A stretch of DNA of 64,000 nucleotides from JAUXFS01 sp963772635 (GCA_963772635.1 CAVYYK010000059.1:1-64000); one strand, 5' to 3'. Positions 7,895 through 17,512 are shown, counted from the stretch's first letter. A program made the numbers and translations. The notes: generated from the letters alone by a model not told the origin.

Positions 7895-9769
7895 ATGGAC
7901 CACGGCGGCACCTTCGACTACATCGTCGTCGGCGCGGGCGCCGGCGGCGCCGTCCTGGCGGCGCGCCTGGCCGAAGCGGGCCGCGAGGTGCTTCTGCTGG
8001 AAGCCGGCGGCGATCCGGTCGAAGACGAGGACGCATCGGGCGGACGGTCGCTGCCGGACGACGTTCTGGTGCCGGCCTTCCATCCCTTCGCCTCCGAGCA
8101 CCCGGGGATGAAATGGGATTTCTGGGTCCGCCACTACGACGACCCGGCAACCCGCAAGCGCGACTGGAAATACCGCGAGATCCACGATGGCGAGCGGGTC
8201 GACGGCGTGCTCTATCCGCGCTGCAGCGCGTTGGGCGGCTGTACGGCGCATCACGCGATGATCATCGTCCGCCCGCACAACGCCGACTGGAACCATATCG
8301 CCGAGACGATGAACGACCCGTCATGGACGGCGTCGCGGATGAACCGCTACTGGCGACGTATCGAGCGCTGCCGCCACCGCGTTTTTGCCTATCGCTGGGT
8401 GGCCAAGCTGGTCGGCTGGAACCCGACCGGCCACGGCTGGGACGGCTGGCTGACCACCGAGAAGGCGATCCCGCTGCGAATGCTGCGCGACTGGACCATG
8501 CGGCGGGCGATCCTCGGCGCCGCGCGGGCGGCGCTGCGGTGGCTGCCCGACGCCGTGATCCGCTGGCGTTGGCTGGTGACCGGCCAGGGCGATCCCAACG
8601 ACCAACGCGGGGTCGACCAACGCGCCTTCGGTCTGCGCCTGGTGCCGACGTCGACCCGGCGCCACGCCCGCGAGGGTCCGCGCGAGCGGCTTCTCGACGT
8701 GCAGCGCCGCCGCCCCGAGGCCCTGGTCATTCGCACCCACGCCCTGGTGACCCGGGTCACCTTCGACCTCGACGGCCGGCGGGCGACCGGCGTGGTCTAT
8801 CGCCCCGGTCGGCGGCTGTATCGCGCGGCGCCGCAGGCAGGCGCCGCCGGGCCGGCGACCGAGGCCGCCGAGATCCATGTTGGCGCGCGCCGCGAGGTGA
8901 TCCTGGCGGGCGGAACTTTCAACACGCCGCAATTGCTGATGCTGTCGGGAATCGGCGATCCCGCCCAGCTGACCGCCAACGGCATCGACGTGGTCGCGGC
9001 GCTGCCCGGCGTCGGCAAGAACCTGCAGGACCGTTACGAGGTCGGCGTGGTCAACCGGATGAAACGGCCGTGGGCGCCGATGGCCGGCGCCCGGTTCGAG
9101 GTCGGCGACAAGCACTACCGCAAGTGGCGTCGCTTCCGCCTCGGTCTCTACACCAGCAACGGCGGCCTGTTCTCGGTGATCCTCCGCTCGAGGACCGACC
9201 GCCAACGGCCCGACCTCTGGTGCCTGGGGCTGCTCGCCGATTTCCGCGGTTACTATCCGGGCTACGCGGAGCGGGTCAGGCGGCTCGACTACCTGTCATG
9301 GATCGTGCTCAAGGCGCATACCCGCAACACCGCGGGCGAGGTTCGTCTGACGTCGGCCGATCCCCGCGACCGGCCCGACATCCGCTTTCGCTACTTCGAG
9401 GAGGGCACCGACGCCATCGGCGACGATCTGAACGCGGTGGTCGCCGGGGTGCGCTTCGCTCGCCGGATCGTCGACGGCATGGCCGACCTGGTCGACGAGG
9501 AGGAGACGCCGGGCCGCCACCTGATCACCGACGACGACCTCAAGGACCACATCCGCGCCACCGCCTGGGGGCACCATGCCTGCGGTACCTGCGCGATGAA
9601 GCCCGAGGCCGCGGGCGGCGTCGTCGACAGCAAGTTCCGCGTCTACGGCATCGACAACCTGCGGATCGTCGATGCCTCGGTGTTCCCGCGCATCCCCGGC
9701 TTCTTCATCGTCACCTCGGTCTACATGATCGCCGAAAAGGCCGCCGACGTGATTCTTGAAAGCGGGTGA
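7895..9769 (+). CDS. GMC-family FAD-dependent oxidoreductase
   Basis: The 624-residue protein starts with the FAD-binding motif VVGAGAGGAVLAARLAEAG (about 10-28) and the E of LLLEAGGDP. It has a GMC block with CSALGGCTAHHAM near 110, the second GMC signature around GGTFNTPQLLMLSGIG near 345, and a C-terminal GWGHHACGTC / DASVFPRIPGFF block near 555-600 that holds the catalytic His region. GMC enzymes oxidise alcohols, sterols and sugars. There is no signal peptide. It follows the third cytochrome by 6 nt, so it is probably co-transcribed, and a route feeding electrons from an alcohol substrate to the haem proteins is plausible but unproven. Confidence 0.85.
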   Translation: MDHGGTFDYIVVGAGAGGAVLAARLAEAGREVLLLEAGGDPVEDEDASGGRSLPDDVLVPAFHPFASEHPGMKWDFWVRHYDDPATRKRDWKYREIHDGERVDGVLYPRCSALGGCTAHHAMIIVRPHNADWNHIAETMNDPSWTASRMNRYWRRIERCRHRVFAYRWVAKLVGWNPTGHGWDGWLTTEKAIPLRMLRDWTMRRAILGAARAALRWLPDAVIRWRWLVTGQGDPNDQRGVDQRAFGLRLVPTSTRRHAREGPRERLLDVQRRRPEALVIRTHALVTRVTFDLDGRRATGVVYRPGRRLYRAAPQAGAAGPATEAAEIHVGARREVILAGGTFNTPQLLMLSGIGDPAQLTANGIDVVAALPGVGKNLQDRYEVGVVNRMKRPWAPMAGARFEVGDKHYRKWRRFRLGLYTSNGGLFSVILRSRTDRQRPDLWCLGLLADFRGYYPGYAERVRRLDYLSWIVLKAHTRNTAGEVRLTSADPRDRPDIRFRYFEEGTDAIGDDLNAVVAGVRFARRIVDGMADLVDEEETPGRHLITDDDLKDHIRATAWGHHACGTCAMKPEAAGGVVDSKFRVYGIDNLRIVDASVFPRIPGFFIVTSVYMIAEKAADVILESG

Positions 9770-9784
9770 GGGTGGTTCAGGCTA

Positions 9785-10350
9785 ATGCGAACCAGTCTCA
9801 GTCAGGATGCCGGCTGGGGCTATCGCATCTGCCTGAAGGGCAATCTGAGCCTGGGCCATGAAGGCGGCGAGATGACCACGGGCGAAGCGCTGTCTCTGAT
9901 GCCGGGCGGCGTTGAGGGGGCGGAACTCTTGGGTCCGGGGTTGTCGCCAACATCGGACTGCTGCACGAAAAGGGCCACCCCGAGCCCTGGATCATCGCCA
10001 TGGACGCGCGCCCCGGCAAGTACACCACCCTCGACTACGGCCTGCGCTGGGGCATCGAGCCGATGTTCTCGGACTTCAAGTCGCGCGGCTTCGGGCTCAT
10101 GCAAAGCCACATCGAAAGGCCCGAACGCCTCGAACGGCTCATCCTGGTGATGGCAGTGGCCATGTACTGGGCCGTCTCCTGTGGCGCCGCCGAAGCAAGG
10201 AAAGCCGCAGACAGCGGCGAAAAAGGGGGATTCGAAAACGCCTGAGGTCCCTCTGCTCATTGTTCAAGCAGGGCCTGCGCTTCCTGCGACGCTGCATCGC
10301 GGGCTTCGGCAAAATCCCCAGGCTCCGGGAGGCCTGGGCAAATTTAAGGG
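9785..10350 (+). pseudogene. Decayed IS4-family transposase, C-terminal half
   Basis: Three frames together spell the C-terminal half of an IS4-type DDE transposase. The first part (from 9785) contains GYRICLKGNLS. The next, about 9940-10225, contains GLLHEKGHPEPWIIAMDARP, then DYGLRWGIEPMFSDFKSRGF with the conserved Glu of the third catalytic block. The last part ends in a Lys/Arg-rich tail with SLFKQGLRFL. Frame changes occur near 9935 and 10225, and the N-terminal half with the other catalytic residues is missing. I saw no clear terminal inverted repeats. The fragment abuts the stop codon of the GMC gene and may mark the end of that catabolic block. Confidence 0.8.
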
Positions 10351-10567
10351 CGGTAAGGTTCGCGGATTTATCTTTTGCCTGATCGGGAATGGTTCGGTAG
10401 CCTATGAGCGCAAATAGCGCCCGATCGCCGCGCCAAATAACGAAATGGGATAATAAAGACAGCAATAGCAGGCTTGCCCCCGCCTGCGCGGCGGGGATCC
10501 GAGCCGGCGCGGCATCGTAGCGTGGTGGTCGCGTGACCGGACAAGATCACACGGGAGGATGTCCATT
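10351..10567 (+). promoter_or_regulatory. Intergenic region upstream of the acyl-CoA operon
   Basis: No gene is visible. The sequence becomes AT-richer around 10380-10465 and probably holds the promoter of the three-gene acyl-CoA operon. A good ribosome binding site, GGGAGG at 10553-10558, sits 9 nt before the ATG at 10568 and immediately next to an earlier ATG at 10559. The spacing favours 10568 as the true start. Confidence 0.35.
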
Positions 10568-11356
10568 ATGCCCAGCTTCGAAACCGTTATTTACGGCAAG
10601 ACCGACGGTATCGCCGAGATCCGTCTCAACCGACCGGATCGGCTCAATGCCGTTGTCGAGCAGCTTTACGACGATGTCTTCGCCGCCCTCGATGCCGCGG
10701 AGGCCGATCGCGATGTCCGTGTCGTCGTCCTCACCGGCGAGGGGCGGGCCTTTTGCGTCGGCGCCGATCTGAAGGCGCACGGTGCCGGCGCGCGGACCGA
10801 TTTCCAGAAGCGCCAGTACCTGATCAAGGCCAACGACGTCTGCAAGCGCATCCGCACCCTGCGCCTGCCGGTGATCGCCGCGGTCAACGGCTACGCGCTG
10901 GGCGCCGGCGCCGAGATGGCGGTGTCATCGGACTTCATCCTGATGAAGGAGTTGGCGCAGATCGGCTTCCCGGAGATCTCGATCGGCACGTTCCTCGGCG
11001 GCGGCGTCACCCAGGTTCTGCCGCAGCTGGTCGGCCTGACCAAGGCGCGCGAACTGGTGTTCACCGGCGATCGCGTCGACGGCAAGCAGGCCGCGGCCAT
11101 CGGCCTCGCCACCAAGGCGCTGCCGGACGACGGGTTCATGGACGGGGTCTACGATTTCGCCCGCAGGATCGCCGGCAAGGCGCCGCTGTCGATGGCGCTG
11201 GCCAAGGAGCACCTCAACAACGCCCTCGAGCGGGGCTACGAGGCGGCGCTGATCACCGAGCTCGAGGGGATCCGCGCCTGCATGACGACCAAGGACTGGA
11301 AGGAAGGCATCGACGCGTTCGCCGAGAAGCGGTCGCCGGTGTTCAGGGGGGAGTAG
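10568..11356 (+). CDS. Enoyl-CoA hydratase/isomerase family protein
   Basis: The 262-residue protein has the crotonase fold signatures: an N-terminal IAEIRLNRPDRLNAV motif, an oxyanion-hole segment with FCVGADLKAHG near residue 65, and the second oxyanion block NGYALGAGAEMAVSSDF near 105-122 followed by FPEISIG. The two Glu positions used for hydration in classical crotonases are not both obvious, so isomerase or hydrolase activity is also possible. The start at 10568 has a well-spaced GGGAGG. The gene ends 4 nt before the acyl-CoA synthetase, and a second crotonase follows that, so the three probably form one operon for degrading an unidentified acyl-CoA. Confidence 0.85.
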   Translation: MPSFETVIYGKTDGIAEIRLNRPDRLNAVVEQLYDDVFAALDAAEADRDVRVVVLTGEGRAFCVGADLKAHGAGARTDFQKRQYLIKANDVCKRIRTLRLPVIAAVNGYALGAGAEMAVSSDFILMKELAQIGFPEISIGTFLGGGVTQVLPQLVGLTKARELVFTGDRVDGKQAAAIGLATKALPDDGFMDGVYDFARRIAGKAPLSMALAKEHLNNALERGYEAALITELEGIRACMTTKDWKEGIDAFAEKRSPVFRGE

Positions 11357-11360
11357 CGCC

Positions 11361-13500
11361 ATGTCCGACGGTATTCTCGGTTTTCTCGGCCCCCGATCGG
11401 TCGCCGTGGTCGGCGCCTCCAAGGACCCGACCAAGCGCGGCTATCAGGCGCTCAAACATCTGATCGCCGACAAGTTCGCCGGCGGCATCTATCCGATCCA
11501 CCCGAAGGAGTCCGAGATCCTCGGCATCCAAGCCTATCCGTCGCTGAAGGACGTACCCGGCGACGTCGACCTGGCGCTGGTCTGTACCCCGGCGCGTACC
11601 CTGCCGTCGCTGATGGAGGAACTCGGCGCCAAGGGCGTCAAGGGTGCGATCATCCTCGCCGGCGGCTTCAGCGAAACGGGCGCGGAGGGGGCCAAGATCG
11701 AGGCCGACACCGTCGCCGCCGCCCGAAAGCACGGGGTGCGCATCGTCGGGCCCAACACGTCCGGCGTGTTCAACCTGCACAGCCGGATGAACCTGGTCGG
11801 CATGCCCGACGTCCGGCCGGGCGGGCTCGGCATCGTCTCCCAGTCGGGAAACATGGCGCTCAGCATCGTCACCGAGGGCACGGCGGGCGGGCATCTCGGC
11901 TACAGCACCTACGTCGGCGTCGGCAACCAGGTGGACATCCGGTTCAACGAGTACCTGCAGTACCTCGGCGACGACGACAACACCCAGGTGCCGGTCCTCT
12001 ATGTCGAGGGGTTCAAGCACGGCCGGACCTTCCTCGAGGTCGCCCGCGAGGTGACCCAGAGAAAGCCGGTGGTGGTCTACAAGTCGGGGCGCACCGCCGC
12101 CGGACAGGCGTCGGCCAAATCCCACACCGGGGCGCTCGCCGGCAGCTACGAGATGACCGTCGACCTGATGCGCCAGGTCGGCGTCACCGTCGCCCGCCAG
12201 TCGGACCACGTGGTGCCGCTGGCGGAGGCGTTGAGCCTGCTGCCGCCGCCGGCCTCCAATCGCGTCGCCATCCTCGCCGACGGCGGCGGCCACGCGACGA
12301 TCGCCGCCGACAGCCTGACCGAGGCCGGGGTGGTGATGCCGCCGCTCGCCGAGGAGACCCGCAACAAGCTGGCCGAGATCCTGCCGCCCGCCGCCTCGCT
12401 GGTGAACCCGGTGGACGTCGCCGGCGGCACCGACACCAATCCCGGCGTGTTCGCCGACTGCGCCAGCGTGATCCTGCAGGACCCGGGCGTCGACGCGTTG
12501 CTGATCGTCGGGCTGTTCGGCGGCTACAAGCTGCGCTTCGCCGAGAGCCTGGGGCCCATAGAGAACGAGACCTCGATCCGGCTGGGGGCGCTTCTGCGCC
12601 GGTTCGGCAAGCCGATCATCCTGCAGAGCCTGTATGCGACGATGAAGCCGGAGGCGCTGGAGATCCTGCGAAGTGCCGGCGTTCCGGTCCACCAGTCGGT
12701 CGAGATCGCGGTCAGCTGCCTCGCCGGCCTGATCGACTACGGCCACGCCAGGGCGCGCAACGCCGAGCATGTGCCGCCCGCCGCCGGCGAGGCGCCCGCG
12801 GCGGCCAGGGAAATCGTCGCCAAATGCCGGCAGGCCGGCCGCAAGTCGCTGTTCGAGAACGAGGCGGTGGAGCTGCTCAAGGCCTTCGGTGTTCCCATGC
12901 AGCCCTACGTGCTCGCCCGCGGCGAGGACGACCTCGCCGCGGCCGCCGCGACGTTCGAGGGCCGGCCGACGGCGATGAAGATCGTCTCCAAGGACATCCT
13001 GCACAAGACCGAGGCCGGCGGCGTCAAGCTGACCCTTCGCCGCGAGGACACCATGCGCAAGGCCTTCCGCGAGATCATCGAGGGGGCGCGTACCTACAAG
13101 GCCGACGCCGAGATCGAGGGGGTGCTGGTCGTGCCGATGGCGCGCAAGGGCGTCGAGGTGATCATCGGCGTCAGCCACGATCCGATCTTCGGGCCGGTGA
13201 TGATGTTCGGCCTCGGCGGCGTCTTCGTCGAGATTCTCAAGGACGTGGTGTTCCGGGCGATCCCGCTGACCCGCGCCGACGGGTTCGAGATGCTGGACGC
13301 GATCAAGGCGAAGAAGATCCTGGAAGGGCGTACGCGGCGCCAAGCCCGTCGATCGCGAAGCCCTGGTCGATCTGTTGATGAAGATCTCGGCGCTGGTCCA
13401 GGCCCATCCGGAGATCACCGAGATCGACCTCAACCCGGTGTTCGCCCACGACGACGGCTACACCGTGGTCGACGCCCGGATGATCCTGGAAAGCACCTGA
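11361..13500 (+). CDS. NDP-forming acyl-CoA synthetase (acetate-CoA ligase family), 1-nt frameshift
   Basis: The product has the alpha-beta fused layout of ADP-forming acyl-CoA synthetases. A CoA-binding Rossmann domain is at about 1-130 (RSVAVVGASKDPTKRGY), a ligase domain with the GGGHATIAAD region follows near 300-320, and an ATP-grasp domain occupies about 480-700 (MKIVSKDILHKTEAGGVKL, FGPVMMFGLGGVFVE). These enzymes convert an acyl-CoA plus NDP and phosphate to acid and NTP, or the reverse. The frame breaks at the GGG of 13326-13328. Removing one G restores a normal C-terminus with DREALVDLLMKIS and EIDLNPVF, ending at the TGA of 13498-13500, for 712 residues in all. The extra base is probably a sequence error. 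The flanking crotonase genes suggest activation and hydration in one pathway. Confidence 0.85.
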
Positions 13501-13510
13501 GGAGATCGAG

Positions 13511-14326
13511 ATGCCCAACCTTCCGACGCCCCGCGATTCGTCGCTGACCCTGGAGGCGGGCGTGGCGACGCTCACGCTGCGGCGCGACGATGTCCGCAAC
13601 GCGCTGACCGGCACGGCGCTGATCGACGATATCGTCGACACCGTGCAGTGGGCGAACTGCGCCCCGGACGTCTCGGTGCTGGTGATCACCGGCGATGGGG
13701 CCGCGTTCTCGGCCGGCGGCAACGTCAAGGAGATGAAGGAAAGGGGAGGCAGCTTCGCCGGCGCGGTGCCCGAGGTCGAGGAGCGCTACCGGAGGGGAAT
13801 CCAGCAAATCCCCCTCGCCATCCACAAGGCGGAGATGCCGGTGATCGCCGCCGTCAACGGCGCCGCCATCGGTGCCGGCTGCGACCTCGCGTGCATGTGC
13901 GACATCCGCGTCGGTTCGACCAGGGCGACGTTCGGCGAGACCTTCGTCAACCTCGGGATCATCCCCGGTGACGGCGGCGGATGGTTCCTGCAGCGGCTGA
14001 TCGGCTATCAGCGCGCCGCCGAGCTCACCTTCACCGGCCGAGTCGTCAGGGCCGACGAGGCCAGGGACATCGGGTTGCTGCTCGACGTCGTCGAACCGGT
14101 CCAGCTGATGGCGCGCACCCTGGAGATCGCCGGGGAGATCGCCAAGAAGCCGCCGCAGGCGCTGCGTTACGCCAAGCGGCTGATGAAGATTGCCCAGCGC
14201 ACCGATCTCGCCGACTTTCTCGATCTCTGCGCCATCGTCCAGGGCACCTGCCACAACACCGAGGACCATCTCGAGGCGGTGACCGCCTTCCTCGAAAAGC
14301 GCTCGCCCGGCTTCAAGCGCCGATAG
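13511..14326 (+). CDS. Enoyl-CoA hydratase/isomerase family protein (second)
   Basis: This 271-residue crotonase-fold protein carries the first oxyanion block near FSAGGNVKEMKERGG (about 62-76) and the second at NGAAIGAGCDLACMCD (about 116-131). A typical FGETFVNLGIIPGDGGGWFL stretch contains a candidate catalytic Glu/Asp pair. The C-terminal HNTEDHLEAVTAFLEKRSPGF is usual for the family. AGGAGA at 13499-13504 is the likely ribosome binding site. It is the third gene of the acyl-CoA operon and differs enough from the first crotonase to suggest a separate step. The exact substrate is unknown. Confidence 0.85.
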   Translation: MPNLPTPRDSSLTLEAGVATLTLRRDDVRNALTGTALIDDIVDTVQWANCAPDVSVLVITGDGAAFSAGGNVKEMKERGGSFAGAVPEVEERYRRGIQQIPLAIHKAEMPVIAAVNGAAIGAGCDLACMCDIRVGSTRATFGETFVNLGIIPGDGGGWFLQRLIGYQRAAELTFTGRVVRADEARDIGLLLDVVEPVQLMARTLEIAGEIAKKPPQALRYAKRLMKIAQRTDLADFLDLCAIVQGTCHNTEDHLEAVTAFLEKRSPGFKRR

Positions 14327-14342
14327 ACAAGGACGTTCGGCA

Positions 14343-14885
14343 TCAGAAGTTCGGCGGCGTGCAGACGCTGATGATTTCGCAGGGTTCCGTCCCGATGTTG
14401 CGGAACCGATGGGGCACGCGGCTGTCGTAGTAGTAGGCATCGCCGGATCCGAGAACCCGGCGGGCTTCGCCGACGGTGATCTCGATCCGCCCGCGGATGA
14501 CGACGCCGGCCTCCTCTCCCTCGTGGCCGAGCATCGCCCGGCCGGTGTCGGCCCCGGGCTCGTAGGTCTCGTGCAGCACCTGGAGCGCCCGCTCCCGCAG
14601 ATCGTCGCCGATCTGTCGAAACGAGATCTTGCCGCCGGCGATCTCGGTCAGCTCGTCGCCGGCGAAGAAGATCTTTTCCCGGCGATCCTGCTCCGATCCG
14701 AAAAATTCGGCGAGCGGCACCGAAACGCCGTCGAGGATCTTTTTGAGGGAGGCGACCGATGGGCTGATCTTGTTGTGCTCGATCATCGAGATGGTGGCGT
14801 TGGTGACGCCCGCCCGCCGCGCCACATCGCGCTGTGAAAGCCCCATTCGTTCCCTGAGCCGCCGCAACCGATCACCGATATCCAT
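14343..14885 (-). CDS. XRE-family regulator with cupin domain, PuuR-like
   Basis: The 180-residue protein has an N-terminal helix-turn-helix (about 5-58, with GLSQRDVARRAGVTNATISM) and a C-terminal cupin domain (about 105-178, with GHEGEEAGVVIRGRIEITVG and RVPHRFRNIG). Length, domain order and ending match E. coli PuuR, the repressor of putrescine utilisation. It is transcribed away from a GABA-type aminotransferase, the same pairing as in polyamine-catabolic loci. An inverted repeat at 14901-14913, 16 nt before its start codon, could be its own operator. The link to amine sensing is inference from the family and the neighbours. Confidence 0.85.
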   Translation of the reverse strand: MDIGDRLRRLRERMGLSQRDVARRAGVTNATISMIEHNKISPSVASLKKILDGVSVPLAEFFGSEQDRREKIFFAGDELTEIAGGKISFRQIGDDLRERALQVLHETYEPGADTGRAMLGHEGEEAGVVIRGRIEITVGEARRVLGSGDAYYYDSRVPHRFRNIGTEPCEIISVCTPPNF

Positions 14886-14900
14886 GGGTTTCGTTGTCCG

Positions 14901-14913
14901 TTAACAATGTTAA
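14901..14913. promoter_or_regulatory. Candidate operator of the PuuR-like regulator
   Basis: TTAACAATGTTAA is a perfect inverted repeat: 5-bp arms TTAAC and GTTAA around AAT. It lies 16 nt upstream of the regulator start in an AT-rich divergent intergenic region (14886-15103), which presumably contains both promoters. Function is inferred from position only. Confidence 0.45.
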
Positions 14914-15103
14914 AAATACTGAACGGATCTCATAATTATTTTTAATATCATAGAGTTATGCGTAAAGCAAACTGCCATATTGTTAGAAATTTCGAAAGAT
15001 GCTAGCGTTTCGCGTTTTCATATGGCTCCCTCGAGGGTGGGATGCAGCGCTCCCTGGACCTTCGGTTGCCGAGGCGTGGACGACGGCGAGGGAGCTGCAC
15101 GCG

Positions 15104-16420
15104 ATGACGAGAGTATGTGCAATGGATAGGAACGTGAGCTTGCAGACGAGGCGCGGCAACGCCGTGCCGCGAGGCGTCGCCACCGCCTACCCGATCTTTG
15201 CGGATCGTGCGGAGAACGCGGAGCTTTGGGACGTTGAAGGTCGGAGGTACGTGGACTTCGCCGGCGGGATCGCCGTGCTCAACACCGGTCACCGCCATCC
15301 CAAGGTGATGGCGGCGGTCCAGGCGCAGGCTAACCGCTTTACCCATACCAGCTTCCAGGTGATCGCGTACGAGCCCTACATCGCCCTGGCGGAACGGCTG
15401 AACGCTCTCGCTCCCGGAGATCACCCGAAGAAAACGATCTTCCTGACCACCGGCGCCGAGGCGGTGGAGAACGCCGTCAAGATCGCCCGGGTGGCGACGG
15501 GTCGGCGCGGCATCATCGCGTTCGCCGGCGGTTTTCACGGGCGGACGCTGCTGACCATGGGTCTCACCGGCAAGGTCGCCCCCTACAAGACGGGGATGGG
15601 CCCGTTCCCGAGCGAGATCTATCACGCGCCGTTTCCGACCGCGCTTCACGGCGTCTCGGCCGAGGACTCGCTCGCCGCGATCAATACCATCTTCAAGGCC
15701 GATATCGAGCCGGAGCAAGTCGCCGCCATCATCATCGAGCCGGTGACCGGCGAGGGCGGCTTCTATCCGGCGCCGTTCGAGTTTCTGGTCGAGCTGCGCA
15801 AGCTCTGCGACCGCCACGGGATTCTGCTGATCGCCGACGAGATCCAGACGGGGTTCGCGCGCACCGGCAAGATGTTCGCGATCGAGCACAGCGGCGTGGT
15901 GCCGGATCTGATCACCGTCGCCAAGTCGCTGGCCGGCGGTTTTCCGCTCTCCGGGGTGATCGGCAAGGCCGACATCATGGACGCGGTGCCGCCGGGCGGG
16001 CTCGGCGGCACCTATGGCGGCAACCCGGTCGCCTGCGCGGCGGCCCTCGCCGTTCTCGAGGTGATCGAGGAGGAGGGGCTGCTGCAACGCAGCCTCGACA
16101 TCGGCGAGCGTCTGACCGGTCGGCTGAAAGGTCTCGCCGGTCGGATGACAGGAAAGCGAATCGGCGAAGTTCGGGGACTGGGCGGCATGGTGGCGATCGA
16201 GATCGTCTCGGGAGCCGACGGCCGCACGCCCGATCCGGATCTCACCAAGTCACTGACCGCCAAGTGCCTGGAAAACGGCCTGGTCTTGCTCTCCTGCGGT
16301 CTCTACGGCAACGTGATCCGGATCCTGGTGCCGCTGACCGCCGCCGACGCGGTCATCGACGAAGGACTGGGTATCCTGGAAAAATGCCTAGTCGCCTTGG
16401 CCGAACGAACTGCGGCTTGA
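15104..16420 (+). CDS. gabT: 4-aminobutyrate aminotransferase-type class III aminotransferase
   Basis: The protein is a class III PLP-dependent aminotransferase close to GabT/PuuE. It opens with RRGNAVPRGVATAYPIFADR, carries the TTGAEAVENAVKIAR cofactor-binding block, and has IADEIQTGFARTGK ahead of TVAKSLAGGFPLSG, whose Lys should form the Schiff base with PLP. The expected reaction moves the amino group of GABA or another omega-amino acid or amine to 2-oxoglutarate. I chose the ATG at 15104 (438 residues) because GAGGGAG at 15088-15094 is well placed; 15122 would also fit the family N-terminus. The divergent PuuR-like regulator and the TAXI transport genes downstream suggest use of imported amines or amino acids. 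Confidence 0.88.
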   Translation: MTRVCAMDRNVSLQTRRGNAVPRGVATAYPIFADRAENAELWDVEGRRYVDFAGGIAVLNTGHRHPKVMAAVQAQANRFTHTSFQVIAYEPYIALAERLNALAPGDHPKKTIFLTTGAEAVENAVKIARVATGRRGIIAFAGGFHGRTLLTMGLTGKVAPYKTGMGPFPSEIYHAPFPTALHGVSAEDSLAAINTIFKADIEPEQVAAIIIEPVTGEGGFYPAPFEFLVELRKLCDRHGILLIADEIQTGFARTGKMFAIEHSGVVPDLITVAKSLAGGFPLSGVIGKADIMDAVPPGGLGGTYGGNPVACAAALAVLEVIEEEGLLQRSLDIGERLTGRLKGLAGRMTGKRIGEVRGLGGMVAIEIVSGADGRTPDPDLTKSLTAKCLENGLVLLSCGLYGNVIRILVPLTAADAVIDEGLGILEKCLVALAERTAA

Positions 16421-16520
16421 TATGGGCACGCGAACCATGCCAGCATGTACATGCCGTGCGGTTGCAAGCGGCTAATTGTGAACACCCAATAAATCACGAC
16501 CAAAGGGAAAGAGGAGCGTC

Positions 16521-17504
16521 ATGAGGAAAATTTCCGTATTTTCGATAGCGGCGGCTATTGCCGTTTTGGGCATTACCTGGCTCAACGGCGGAAGTGCCCA
16601 AGCTGCCGAGGAGAGGTTCGTCACCATCGGCACCGGTGGCCAGACCGGCGTTTATTACGTGGTGGGGCAATCGGTCTGCAAGCTGGTCAACCGTGACACC
16701 GGCAAGACCGGCATCCGCTGCACGGCGCCGTCGACGGGCGGTTCCATCGACAACATCAACTCCATTCGCTCCGGCGCGCGCAACCTCGGCGTCGCCCAGT
16801 CCGACTGGCAGTATCATGCCTACAACGGTACCAGCAAGTTCGAGGACCAGGGACCATTCAAGGAATTGCGGGCGGTCTTCTCGATCCATCCCGAGCCGTT
16901 CACCGTGGTCGCCCGCGCCGATTCGGGCATCAAGACGTTCGCGGACCTGAAGGGCAAGAGGGTCAACGTCGGCAATCCCGGTTCCGGACAGCGTGGCACC
17001 ATGGAAGTGGTCATGGACACGCTCGGCTGGACCATGGACGATTTCGCGTTGGCTTCCGACCTCAAGGCGGCCGAGCAGTCGGCGGCGCTCTGCGACAACA
17101 AGGTGGATGCCATCATCTACACCGTCGGCCACCCCAGCGGGTCGATCGAGGAGGCGGCGACGTCGTGCGATTCGATCCTCATCCCGGTGACCGGACCGGA
17201 GATCGACAAACTGGTCGCGGACAATCCCTTCTATGCGAAGGCGGTCATTCCCGGCGGCATGTATCGGGGCACCGAGAATGACGTCGAGACCTTTGGCGTG
17301 CTCTCCACCCTGGTTTCATCCACTGCGACCGACAGCGACATGGTCTACGAGGTGGTAAAGGCGGTTTTCGACAACTTCGACCGCTTCAAGAAGCTGCATC
17401 CCGCGTTCGAGCACCTCGATCCGAAGAATATGATCAAGGATGGCCTGACGGCGCCGCTGCATGATGGCGCCGTAAAGTACTACAAGGAAAAGGGCATGAT
17501 GTAA
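16521..17504 (+). CDS. TAXI-family TRAP transporter solute-binding protein (1)
   Basis: The 327-residue protein has a signal peptide (about 1-23, cleavage near SAQA) and then the TAXI fold. Motifs include TIGTGGQTGVYYVVG near 35, QSDWQYHAYNG near 90, and ADLKGKRVNVGNPGSGQRGT near 135-155. TAXI proteins bind small solutes in the periplasm and hand them to a TRAP permease, which uses an ion gradient. Characterised members handle glutamate and other carboxylates. It is followed by a second, related binding protein and the fused permease. A strong hairpin lies just after it (17513-17550), which could favour high expression of this protein. Confidence 0.88.
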   Translation: MRKISVFSIAAAIAVLGITWLNGGSAQAAEERFVTIGTGGQTGVYYVVGQSVCKLVNRDTGKTGIRCTAPSTGGSIDNINSIRSGARNLGVAQSDWQYHAYNGTSKFEDQGPFKELRAVFSIHPEPFTVVARADSGIKTFADLKGKRVNVGNPGSGQRGTMEVVMDTLGWTMDDFALASDLKAAEQSAALCDNKVDAIIYTVGHPSGSIEEAATSCDSILIPVTGPEIDKLVADNPFYAKAVIPGGMYRGTENDVETFGVLSTLVSSTATDSDMVYEVVKAVFDNFDRFKKLHPAFEHLDPKNMIKDGLTAPLHDGAVKYYKEKGMM

Positions 17505-17512
17505 CACGGACC

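Noticed and set aside
5060..8296. A 1078-codon open frame on the minus strand opposite the third cytochrome
   Set aside because: Same shadow effect; the plus strand has haem motifs and the minus strand shows no family signature.
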